DNA from: Nelumbo lutea
Taxonomy: Eukaryota > Streptophyta > Magnoliopsida > Proteales > Nelumbonaceae
DNA length: 64,000 nt
Direction: 5' to 3'
Assembly: GCA_022828595.1 (NCBI GenBank)
Contig: JAKGHH010000002.1
Location: 73,628,383-73,692,382 of the forward strand
Shown here: piece after piece, positions 41,831 to 50,990 of the stretch
How the letters are laid out: each line of letters opens with the position of its first letter
How positions within the stretch are numbered: the stretch's first letter is position 1
Notes under the pieces: generated by a model
Databases searched by the model: none
What the model was told of the DNA's origin: nothing
The model's input: the letters and a program-made list of their open reading frames with translations, nothing else
Translations under genes and position numbers: made by a program

Positions 41831-42271
41831 TTATCTTCTACTATTGGGCTCAAGAACAGAAGTAGAAGATGCTATACAAGTTGTAGGAATATTTCCTATC
41901 GTTACAGGTTCATATAAACTATACATTTCAAATAACAAATTATTAATTTCTTCTTTCTTCTTTCTAATTTCAATATTCATATTTTCACAATATGTTTCAA
42001 GTAAAATATCTATACCATCTTTCCTAATCCTAGGGTCTAATATTGTAGCTAAACAATAAAGGGGAGAAATGTTCTCCCAATATTTTTTAAATTTATTTTC
42101 CATTATTTCAACAATACATTTAAATTGTGGATTATTTCTATATTTTACAAAATAATCACTAATTACCATTAATTGATAAGGTAAATTACAACTAATTGGA
42201 TAATAAATACCTGATAATTCATTAGTTGCATCATAAAAATGTTTTAAAAAATCTCTTATACAAACTGCCAT
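41831..42271 (-). pseudogene. hAT transposase core, second part
   Basis: 146 residues with DFLKHFYDATNELSGIYYPI, FVKYRNNPQFKCIVEIMENK and FKKYWENISPLYCLATILDP RIR in order, which matches the region of plant hAT transposases around the late RNase H-like fold (KYW...ILDPR). It is separated from the first part by a single stop near 42272-42274. Confidence 0.85.
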
Positions 42272-42274
42272 TTC

Positions 42275-42892
42275 CTAGTCTTCCTCAAATATAATATCAT
42301 TAGGCATTTTTGCATTATAAAAATCATTAAGAATTTTTTTATGAGAAATATAACTTTCTAACATAGCATAGGTAGAATTCCACCTATGTTTTACATCTAA
42401 TATAAAATGTTTATATTTTAAACCATAATTTTGACATAAATATTTAAATTCTTGTTTTCTTGCCCCTGAACTTTTAATATATATAATACAATTTCTAATT
42501 TTAGAAATATGAGTAGAAATAATATTCAAGGCATCTTGAATACATAAATTTAAGATGTGACATGCACATCTAATATGAAATAATTTACCATTTAAACATG
42601 GTTTTAATTGAGATTTTAAAATACTTATTGCAAAATAATTATTGTTGGCAGTATCAAAACTAGTAGAAAATAATTTATTTTCTATTCCATAAGCATGTAA
42701 AGTATTTAAAATACTTGCAACAATAACTGGGCCAGTATATGGCCATTTAAGCCTAGTAAAACTTAAAATTCTTTTATTTAAAAGCCAATTTTTATCAACA
42801 AAATGGCTGATAACACAAGTATAACTTGCGTTAAATTTAGATGTCCAAACATTTGAAGTAATTGCAACTTTCGAATTAAGATTTGATAACAA
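42275..42892 (-). pseudogene. hAT transposase core, first part
   Basis: 205 residues: VAITSNVWTSKFNASYTCVI, SHFVDKNWLLNKRILSF, then NNYFAISILKSQL, FHIRCACHILNLCIQDAL and DVKHRWNSTYAMLESYIS. The T-S-N-VWTS and HIRCACHILNL blocks are diagnostic for plant hAT (RICESLEEPER-type) transposases; the usual D of T-x-D-x-WTS is Asn here, and a usual Asp is present in SFDTANNN. Nearly continuous with the second part. Confidence 0.88.
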
Positions 42893-42978
42893 ATAAATTA
42901 AATTTTGTTTATATGAATAAAAAAATTTTAAAGCATCCGATCTAATAGTATTCCTAGAATTTTTTTTATATTATGGAT

Positions 42979-43474
42979 TTATACAATTACGCAACCATTT
43001 TTCAAGCTTAGTATCTCAGATAATATAAATGGTTGTTCTGCATGTACAATATACTTTGTTAATTCTTGTCTCATTTTTTCTTGTGAATGTTTAAATATAC
43101 TAAAACTCCCCTTCCCAATTTGTGTTTGTGTTGTTTCTTTCCCTTCTTCTTCTTCTTCTTCCTTCTCATGTGTGAGCAAATGTTTGCTCAAATGACCCGT
43201 ACCACCCTTGCTACAATAGCTAAAGTCTTTTCTACATTTTTGGCAAACTGCTATTTTTCCCTTCCCTTCAATATCCTTTACTTTAAAATTTTTCCAAACC
43301 AGGCTACTCTACTTAGAGGCCCTCTTTTTCTTTCCCTAGTATTAGTATCAGGGGTGAAAGTTCCACTTCCATCAATATCAATAGCATCAGTGTTAACACT
43401 ATCATGATGCGATTGAATATCGTCAACAGTGAACATGTTGGGGAATCAATTTTCGGGAGAGCCGGCCATTTTTA
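42979..43474 (-). pseudogene. hAT transposase N-terminus with BED zinc finger
   Basis: The likely start is ATG at 43472-43474 (MAGSPEN, then a stop, then FPNMFTVDDIQSHHDS). The BED finger spans a frame break: VWKNFKVKDIEGKGKIAVCQ, then KCRKDFSYCSKGGTGHLSKH with the C-x2-C and H-x4-H ligands visible, and LLTHEKEEEE. Frame 42979-43191 continues into the linker (QIGKGSFSIFKHSQEKMRQE). It binds the subterminal DNA in active relatives. Confidence 0.8.
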
Positions 43475-43700
43475 ATTCTAAAAATATAAAAATTAATTTA
43501 ATTGGACTTACTCAGATTGTCGGTTCAAAATCCCAACTTGATTTCAACGGTTAAAGCTTTTCAACATCCAAGCCTCCCAAATTGAGATAATTGAGCTTGT
43601 TGAGCAAGCCTTTTTCTTGTTGAATCTTCAACAAAGTTGAGACTTGAGAATTAGAAAATTAGACAATCAGCCAACCAGAGTTACTCATATTGCGGAGAAT

Positions 43701-43703
<3 letters not shown>

Positions 43704-43738
<35 letters not shown>
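43704..43738. repeat. (GA)n microsatellite in the hAT 5' region
   Basis: About 16 GA units, upstream of the transposase start. Confidence 0.95.
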
Positions 43739-43741
<3 letters not shown>

Positions 43742-44059
43742 AGACAATTGTTGAATTGGTGGAGGATAGGGCTATTTATAGGAATTGAACATAATTCAAT
43801 TGCCCAAAATATCCTAAAAAACTAGCTATTTTTAGTTGTTGGGAGGGGTATTTTGGTCATTATAAAGTTATTTATAACTTTACCCAAAAAGCCCCCCTAA
43901 ACTAGTTGTTATATAGCTGTTAGGGGGGCATTTATATCATTTTCCTCCTCTCCATAAGAAAAATACATAAATACCCCCCTATATAGTTGTTTATAGTTGT
44001 TAGGAGGTATTTATGTAAACACCCCCCCCCAAAAAAAAAAGCTGAAACTAGCCATTGGG

Positions 44060-44155
44060 GGGCCTGGCATGGCCTGTGGGCTATCGTGCCAGGCTGGGCC
44101 GGGCCAATCCAATTTCATGTTGGGCCATGCCGGGCCACGAGCGGCCCGACCCGAT
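44060..44155. repeat. hAT subterminal GC-rich repeats, right
   Basis: gggcctggcatggcctgtgg, ggctgggccgggcc and cgagcggcccgacccg next to the right terminal repeat; mirror of the left block. Confidence 0.6.
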
Positions 44156-44367
44156 TTACACCTCTACTTGTGTGGTTGGTGTGAGGAGCAGATCTGATCT
44201 CCTGAGAGATGGGTATCACTTAGTTGGACAAGTGGTACCTAAGGGAAACTTCTTTTATTATGGGGCCGCCTTTATTGAAAAGCGAACATGTGAAAGTTGG
44301 CCATTTTCCCATTGACTAACTTCCCCCTCTATTTATTGGAAAACAAAAAGGCCCTTAAGAGGACTTA

Positions 44368-44687
44368 GGTTTTGTTTGGTACCATTTCCACTTCTGCTTG
44401 CAACATTTTTGGTTAGTTAATACAAATTTTATGAGTTAATACTATATATATATATACACTACCACAAATGTTTTGAGTTATCAATACAACATTGGATACC
44501 ATTCAGCTTATTTAGGAAATGTCTAATTTGGTGGTTCTTTTATAAATGACAATACCTAATCCTATGCCTATAATTTTTTAGTGGAAGTGGTTATCTAATG
44601 TGATGTGACAAGACAATTTCTCATAAAATTTATATTGACCAACACAAAATATTCTATGTAGAAGTGGCAATGGTACCAAAAACAACC
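44368..44687. mobile_element. Tourist-like MITE, 320 bp, TTA duplication
   Basis: Terminal inverted repeats of about 30 bases (ggttttgtttggtaccattt with ccacttctgc, against aaaacaacc read outward with ggtaccattgccacttctac), flanked by TTA at 44365-44367 and 44688-44690. Inner sequences are also inversely repeated (gttagttaatacaaatttta and taaaatttatattgaccaac). The 3-bp TTA duplication and the GG(T/C)-TTGTTTGGT end point to PIF/Harbinger. No coding. Confidence 0.85.
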
Positions 44688-44750
44688 TTAGTTCATCACC
44701 ATTGGTGCTTGTTTCTTCAACCAGCAATAACACAAAAGGAGCTTCGCTTA

Positions 44751-44811
44751 GATTGTGTTTGGTTTGAAGAAAAGGTAGGGAAACCTATACACTTTCAAAC
44801 CAAATACAACC
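44751..44811. mobile_element. Miniature 61-bp Tourist-like element
   Basis: GATTGTGTTTGGTTTGAA at the left and, on the other strand, GGTTGTATTTGGTTTGAA at the right, 16 of 18 identical, with only about 25 bases between them. TTA flanks both sides (44748-44750 and 44812-44814). Shares the end sequence of the neighbouring MITEs. Confidence 0.75.
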
Positions 44812-44997
44812 TTAGGGACTAGTTGAGTTTGATCTTTAATTCTCTGTTGAGGAATCAAGTAACTTTTCTAGCTCTTCCACTTCTCTTTTGTTGGGCTGTG
44901 TTGGTTGGCCCATTACAGCCCATGATTTCCCTAGGAGAATCTTTTGTTGGAATTGCAAATGAGAATCTTTGTGACACAAAAACTTCATGTTGTTAAA

Positions 44998-45130
44998 CCA
45001 ACCGAGGGGTGGCTCGTTGGTGTGTTATTTGGTTTGCTCCAGCATAGATGTAGAATCGATTTCCACAACCACCTATTTGGGGAGGGGGGTTATTAGTGGT
45101 GTGTGGCGCTAAATACCAAAAAAAAAAAAA
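44998..45130 (+). mobile_element. SINE, copy 1
   Basis: About 120 bp plus an A tail (45118-45130). An A-box-like TGGCTCGTTGG (45010-45020) and a B-box-like ATCGATTTCC (about 45054-45063) lie at tRNA-like spacing, so it is probably tRNA-derived and transcribed by RNA polymerase III. Target duplication of about 15 bases: cttcatgttgttaaa before (44983-44997) and after (45132-45146). Confidence 0.75.
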
Positions 45131-45146
45131 GCTTCATGTTGTTAAA

Positions 45147-45271
45147 GGTTACTTCCTTTCGTTGGTGTGTTATTTGGTTTGCTCCAGCATAGATGTAAAA
45201 TCGATTCCCACAACCACTGATTTGGGGAAGGGAGGTTATTAGTGGGGTGTGGCGCTAAATACCAAAAAAAA
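45147..45271 (+). mobile_element. SINE, copy 2 (tandem)
   Basis: Repeats copy 1 from cgttggtgtgttatttgg (45160) through the A-rich tail (45263-45271), followed by a third copy of the flank gcttcatgttgttaa (45272-45286). The period is 145 bp. The first 13 bases differ from copy 1 (ggttacttccttt instead of ccaaccgaggggtggct), so the A box is lost. B-box-like ATCGATTCCC kept. Confidence 0.72.
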
Positions 45272-45399
45272 GCTTCATGTTGTTAAGGGTCACTTCCTTC
45301 TTTATCGGTTAATGTATCCTACTAACCAGGCTAGCTCCCTCAAAAGTTTTGGCTAGCAGCCTTCTTGATCTGTAGAAGGATAGAATCAAACCTGCTCAC

Positions 45400-45555
45400 T
45401 AGGGGTGAATTTGAGCTGAATATCTAGCTATTCAAGCTTGGCCCACCAATATATCATCAGGGTTGAGCTCAAGCTCAAGCTAGAGACTTGAGCTCAGATT
45501 CAACTTGAATCAAAAGCTCGTAAGTTTGAGCTCGATTGTGAGCCAAACATTTTAT
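45400..45555. mobile_element. hAT-like MITE, truncated copy
   Basis: Starts TAGGGGTGAATTTGAGCTGA and follows 54961-55130 through gctattcaagct, gagctcaagctcaagct and aagctcgtaag. The right end is missing; AT-rich sequence follows. Confidence 0.6.
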
Positions 45556-45796
45556 AAAAATAAAAATATACATATAAAAATTAGGTATTATATACATATA
45601 TATATGTGTGTGTATCTAATATAATTTAAAAAATAAAAAATTATTAAAATGAAAACAAAATGTAACATTTTAAATAAAGAAAAACAAAAAACACAAGTAT
45701 TTTTTGAACTATATTCATCATATATATACATGTTTTTATAAAAAGTTTACAAAAATGCAATATAAATAAACATATTTATAAATAAATAAATAAATA

Positions 45797-45846
<50 letters not shown>

Positions 45847-45880
45847 GTTATATATATTTATATAAATTTATATAAATAAA
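45556..45880. repeat. AT-rich block with microsatellites
   Basis: Includes (TAAA)n near 45780, then (CA)n and (TA)n at 45797-45842. No coding. Confidence 0.85.
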
Positions 45881-46149
45881 TAACGGCCTATATCCACCGA
45901 TAAATATCATTCCGAGACCTCCCCGATACACCCTTACAGTGATTGTATCGGGGTTCTGACCGGTTCAGGGGGTGGAGGAGCCTTAAACCAGTCCCCTGAA
46001 CCAGTTTCATAGAACATCAGAATTTAGTTTGCAAATTCTGATTTGAATGTTTAGAACATGAATTGGATTGCTAGAGGAAAAGAATTTTATGCCCCATCTG
46101 GACCTCGTAGGAAAAAACATCAGAATTTAGTTGTTGAATTCAGGTAGTA
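45881..46149. other. No recognisable feature
   Basis: Contains an imperfect direct repeat of catcagaatttagttt (46015 and 46118). No gene. Confidence 0.4.
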
Positions 46150-46735
46150 GGTATAGACTGAAAATTGATGCTATTTTCCAAGAGGGAGGTGAGAGATATT
46201 CTGTAGACTAATCTCATTGGTCAATTGGCTTAAAAAAATAAAATCCTTATGGCTTGAACCTAAATCTGGAAAATTCACTGTCAAAAACTTTTGTTTATCA
46301 GCTGTGTAAAATCTAGAGACCTAATTTACATCCTCAACTACCATATTTGCTCAATAGAATTTAGGCCTTAAAGATTCCACCAACGTACAGAATGCTTCTC
46401 TGGAGAATTTGCAGAGATTATGTTGGGGTTGGAATTGTTCTGTGACAAAAAGGAATTATTGAAGGCAGCTCTTGCCCTCTTTGTAACCAATCCAGCTAAA
46501 ACTGTGGAACACCCATTCCTCAATTGTCCATTCAATATAGTTTATTCTTTTTATCTTGCTATGGAGGCTGCATCTCCAGTCGAAAATGTGATCTCTGGCA
46601 ATCTCGTTAGTAAGATGCTTTTGTTGATTTGAAATTTAGAGCAGACTGATGAGCAAATAAACTTGTTAAGTGGGATAGAAATTTCTTTTTACCATAAATT
46701 GTGGTACAAGAATTAAATTGTTTTTAAAAACAACA
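46150..46735 (+). pseudogene. LINE L zinc-binding domain remnant
   Basis: Plus strand in broken frames: KIDAIFQEGGERYSVD near 46160, SGKFTVKNFCLSAV near 46275, LLWRICRDYVGVGIVL near 46395, and KGIIEGSSCPLCN near 46450, the C-x2-C of the RVT zinc-binding domain. A KLVKWDRNFFLP-like segment follows near 46665. The domain order fits the end of a plant LINE ORF2, continuing after an insertion at 47185. Confidence 0.62.
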
Positions 46736-47184
46736 GACCTATCCATTTAGGGGGAGTTCTACAATGTGAATTGTTTTTCTTGTTTTCGGTTCTAAAAACA
46801 AATCAAGACTATCTTGTTTGAAAACACATTGTTACTTAAAACAAAAACACAAGAAACATATTCTTGGTTGTATACATGTTTTTTTCAAAACTGAAGCCAA
46901 AAACATGTTCTTGAATCTGGTTTCAAAAACATGTTTTCATCTGATCAGTCAACATCATGTTCTACAAATCATATAATTCCTATATTAGATTTTCTTTTGT
47001 TTTAAAAACCAATATTTTGTTGATTCCAAAAATACGTATTGTTTTTCAAAACAAAACCAACTTGTTTTTCACTTTGAAAACAAAAATAGGGTTAAAGAAC
47101 ATGTTTTTGTTTTTGCTGATGTGGCAATTCCAAAAACAAATGAAAACAGAAGCATTCGAGATTTTCATTTTACGTCTACTGGTG
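46736..47184. mobile_element. Possible MITE between two LINE L pieces
   Basis: The stretch is made of many gttttt/aaaaac words in both orientations (for example tgtttttcttgttttcgg and ccaaaaacatgttcttg), separates two parts of the same LINE, and has no coding. Terminal repeats and target duplication could not be set. Confidence 0.32.
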
Positions 47185-47545
47185 CAGGTGTGGAATACAG
47201 GTGCTGGAGAGTGGAGACCTCCCATAAGGAATATATACAAAGATAAACAGTGGAAGGACTCCTATGGATCAAAAGGTTTTATCATCAGCATGTGACCAGG
47301 GTCTATTTGTGCTGCGGGAGGATGTTTGTCCACCTCCCAAGTGCCATTCAAGCAGAGCTGAAGGCAATCTATAAGAAACAAGGAAGTCCGTATCAGTGTG
47401 GAAACAAATTCCTTTGTCTGTTAATAATTTGTCCAAAAATGATAGTTCTATTTCTTGGCAGTGTCTTTATCTTGTTGATAGGATTAGATATGCAACTGAG
47501 GGTATGAACTGTCTATTTTGTTTATATTCCCTAGACAGGTAACAA
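47185..47545 (+). pseudogene. LINE L RNase H remnant
   Basis: Frames give EWRPP near 47210, then LPSAIQAELKAIYKK (47330-47375; Glu of the second catalytic position) and SSISWQCLYLVDRIRYATEG near 47440-47500. The pattern is the plant LINE RNase H C-terminus. Stops and shifts throughout. Confidence 0.58.
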
Positions 47546-47909
47546 GGCTGTTCAGATCGACTTTTGAACTTAGAATATCCATCAAAAAAGAATGGGCTTG
47601 AATGAGAAAGAAATGTGAAGGAGAGCTTTACAGTGGCATAGTAATTATCTAGAAAAGTTCACCTACTGTATAGTACAGTCATATCAAATAGATGTCAAAG
47701 AACATACAGGAACAAAAGGAGAAAAAGGAAACATGTGAAAAGAACAAAAGAATTAAAGAATAAATGAAATACAAAGTATATAAACTTGAGGAAATCATCT
47801 CTATTATCCTAGGAACAGAAGCTGTTTCTTTAATTAGAACTGATCGCCATAATGCCATTTATGAGCATTTTTTTCTTCTTAAATTCCACATGTTTTTCCA
47901 TTCATTTCA
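47546..47909. other. Downstream of the BRX-like exon; no coding
   Basis: Would be the 3' untranslated region and downstream sequence of the minus-strand exon at 47910. Nothing else recognised. Confidence 0.4.
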
Positions 47910-48066
47910 TCATGTTTGAGTAGTTGTCTCAGATTCCTCAGAAACAGATGGAACAGATGATCCCACTGGAGCACCATCTGTCCCTGGGTGGTTATATTTC
48001 TTAAGTACTCTATCCTTGTTTTCCTTCCACCATTCTTCAGCCTGTTGCGAATCAAATTTTCTTTTG
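47910..48066 (-). CDS. Terminal exon with the end of a BRX domain
   Basis: Minus strand: a good acceptor (TTAATATTTATGCAG, up to 48067) opens 51 codons: KRKFDSQQAEEWWKENKDRV, LKKYNHPGTDGAPVGSSV, PSVSEESETTTQT, then TGA at 47910-47912. The block RKF-x-QQAEEWW-x-N-RV-KY is the C-terminal half of the BRX domain, found in plant BREVIS RADIX-like proteins and in RCC1/FYVE/PH proteins that carry a BRX domain at the end. The Ser/Thr-rich tail after the domain fits the second group better; this is a judgement, not proven. The frame is intact. The upstream exon (with the rest of BRX) was not found in 48067-64000. Either a very long intron filled with transposons precedes it, or it is a stray gene fragment. 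Confidence 0.68.
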
Positions 48067-48829
48067 CTGCATAAATATTAAGAGAAGATACATGTAGTTA
48101 GGGTGAGATAGAATTTGAACTAGTGATTACATATGAAAATGGTGCTAAAAAGCTTCTTAATGCAAATGAGCAAACATGTACAGGTTCATGTTAATCCACA
48201 GTGCAAGAAAATATAATATCTGCTTAATTTGATTGGTTTTGAGTTATAGAGGTATATTAGCTAATGACATATTGGAACTTCTAAATTTGACCAAATAGGA
48301 CAATCACAGAATTGGTTTGTAGACAATGATCTTGAGTGAGAGTAATCACAACTGCTGAAAAATTGGGCCAAAGTAGGGGACAAAAAACATTCAAAAGCTA
48401 TGATTATTCTTTTATAAACTGAAGCATAAACCAGCTAAAAGTCAAATGGGACTTTGGAAGTAAAAGCCTAATGACTTCTCATCCACTTAGTTGTACAAGC
48501 TTTAGAAAAACTTAAATAAGGACTGCTTTTAACCCAAAGTGAACTCAACTTATTAATTTTACAATCTTTTGTCAGCTTCCGTTTAAAGGTTTCAAATTTC
48601 ATAAAGGCCAAATAAAATAGTAGAGAACCAATGCACTTTATTACCTTTTCTTATGGATAAAACTAACACTAGCTTGTTCCGAATGCAGGAGCCAAGTGGT
48701 TATATTTAAGTATAAAGTTGCAAAGCATGTTTTTTTTTTTTGCTGTGACCTTTTGGAGAATGATCCTTAAGGTCTAGAGAGTGATCATTAAAAGCCATCA
48801 ATATCAAATAAAAGATTAAGGTTGTATTT
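48067..48829. other. Possible intron, no coding seen
   Basis: AT-rich, no ORFs of interest. Upstream of the BRX-like exon on the minus strand. Confidence 0.4.
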
Positions 48830-49496
48830 GGTACCATAGCCATTTCAGGATCAAATGTTCAGAGAGGCCATGGAATTTCATGTCAAAACTCCTGAAATGC
48901 TAACACGGACATTTTGACATTAAACTTGTTTGGTTGGTACTTGTGTTGGCTAGGTGTTGAAAGAGTGTTTTGAGCAGGTATTGCGTTTGGTATTGGAATT
49001 ACTATCTAAAACTTTTAAATGAAATGTTTACCAATGTGACACCACACTAATACTTGCATCTGGTGGCCAAATTTAAAAATAAATGTTTCCTGATGATTGG
49101 CTCATTACTACAGATAGAATAGCATTTAGATGCAAATCTAATGCTTCTAGAAGTTTAGAACCATAAAAAGAACCTTTGTTTTGGAGGTAGGGCTTATGGG
49201 TTCTCAATGGTGTATATACATCTTTACATCTTTACTGGTATGCAATGCATGAGAATATATCTCCACACAGCCACATGGGATGCCGACTAAGAGCCAGGTA
49301 CTGTTTCTTCAAACAGGCAGTTGATGGAGGAAACGTAAATTTGGCGTTTCCCTTAACACCCCCTGGTTTATGTTCTAGTTTATGACAGTCTCAACCAAAT
49401 AGAAAATTGGCATTTAAAGTTTTAAACTCAAAATGCCTAGGTGTTGCTGATATGGCAATGTTTCAAGTAGAAACAGCCACAGTACCAAATATCACC
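48830..49496. mobile_element. Tourist-like MITE, 667 bp, TAA duplication
   Basis: Left end ggttgtatttggtaccatag (then ccatttc); right end read on the other strand ggtgatatttggtactgtgg (then ctgtttc), about 20 of 27 identical. TAA flanks it on both sides (48827-48829 and 49497-49499). Same end type as 44368-44687. Non-coding and rich in aaattt-type words. Confidence 0.72.
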
Positions 49497-50869
49497 TAAA
49501 TGATCCTAGGCAAGTGTTTCATTTTCCTTCAATTCACAACCTTTAACACTTTCTCTAACTCATCCCTTTTGAACCTTGGTGGAACCCAAGTATGAATTAG
49601 TGATGGCTCATATTTTAGGTCATTCTCCATTCCAAGTAAGAATCCTTCAAATTCACCAAGGTTGTGCATGGTTTGATAGAAAATAAGAGAGACAAAGAAA
49701 GTTGAGGGAAAGTTAAGCCTAAAAGTGTTAGCTTCAAAAGTTTACAATTCCGGGAACTCTAGTCCTTTCATTACAAACCATCTCAGAATCCCTTTAAATT
49801 CAATACCCAACTTTAGTTAACACTCCAAGTATCTCTTCAGTTTGAAAAAAAAAAAAAAAATATTCCAACCTCAAATATTAACTTTTGTTCTCTCTAAAAA
49901 TATCTGTGTATTACATGAATTTTAGCTCTACAATAATTTTCAAATCCAATCACACAACTCTATAGTTCTAGAAAAAACCTTCATTTATCTTCCCATTGAC
50001 TTGCCCTTACATCCACAAACCCAAAAAATAGACCTAAGCTCTGGAAAATACCAATTCTCTTTCAATTTCCCCAAAATTGCTATTACTAGCTTTAAATCAT
50101 ATCTTGGCATTTAGTCCTCCATAATTTCTTTTTCCACAACTGCCTGACAACTTATACGACCTGAGAATCGTAATTTTCTAATAAGCTAGTTCAACACACC
50201 ACCTTCCCCCATTTATTTCTAGAAGCAGTAGCAATTGAATCATTAACTGTGAAGAATGGACTGCAAAAATCCTTTCTATAAGCCACAAATGGAGATCTTG
50301 GTTTCTGGTGTCAAATTCTGGCTTCCTGCATCAGCATTTGGAGATAACTGGATAGGGAGTTCCTGGTGTTAAAACAGGGAAGTGAGAGAGAGGGTACAAT
50401 GAGATTTTATTATACTCAGCCTTTTTTCTTCTAAAATTAGAATATTAACAATTTATCTTTAAAAGATGTGAGCATAAATGAAATGAAAAAAAGAAAGCCA
50501 AATTACTAGAAGAAGAAAATGATTAATGATACCTTTATCAAGAAACAGTTCTTGATAAAAACAGCACTATTCCAATGAGTAAGTCCCCATATGAGCCATT
50601 CATTGTGCTTCCTACAGCAATTAAGCTTTGGTCATGAAATACAACTAAAGGAAACTAAGGACAATGAGGAAAATCCCATGAATTGATTTTTTTTTCTTTG
50701 AATATAGACACCCAAAAGTAGATAAATGCTATGAGGGCCAAGATGGATTTAATGTGTTCAGATCATGAAGCCTTAAAGGCATTTTTTTTTTGAAGAGTAA
50801 AGAGAAAAATTATATAGATAGAAAAGAAAACAAGGGCCCCCTTAACACATAATGTCTAGTCTTCAGGAT
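49497..50869. other. No recognisable gene
   Basis: AT-rich sequence with an A run (49845-49860). I see no coding exons or inverted-repeat element. Could be intron of the BRX-like gene. Confidence 0.4.
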
Positions 50870-50938
50870 TAAATGCCCCGTCACATCTATCATCATCCTC
50901 GTCCCAAATTAAATCCTGTTTCCGTCGAAGCTTCTTCT

Positions 50939-50990
<52 letters not shown>

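Larger units (their letters stand above)
40743..44166 (-). mobile_element. hAT transposon, full span, broken transposase
   Basis: Terminal inverted repeats TAGAGGTGTAAA at 40743 and TTTACACCTCTA ending at 44166. Both ends continue into GC-rich subterminal blocks full of GGGCC and GCCCG words (40760-40970 and 44060-44155), a style known from plant hAT elements. The 8-bp flanks are cctataag and cttgtgtg; they agree at four positions, with most differences being transitions, so an old target duplication is possible. Inside, on the minus strand, lie a BED zinc finger, the hAT core and the C-terminal dimerisation domain, in broken frames. Non-autonomous now. Confidence 0.85.

Noticed and set aside
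44982..45286. Short direct repeats that could suggest a CRISPR-like array
   Set aside because: Only two units, long A tails and a eukaryotic setting; it is a SINE duplication.
46957..47295. 112-residue plus-strand ORF rich in Phe, Lys and Leu
   Set aside because: Made of gttttt/aaaaac low-complexity words of a probable MITE, then LINE RNase H in the wrong frame.
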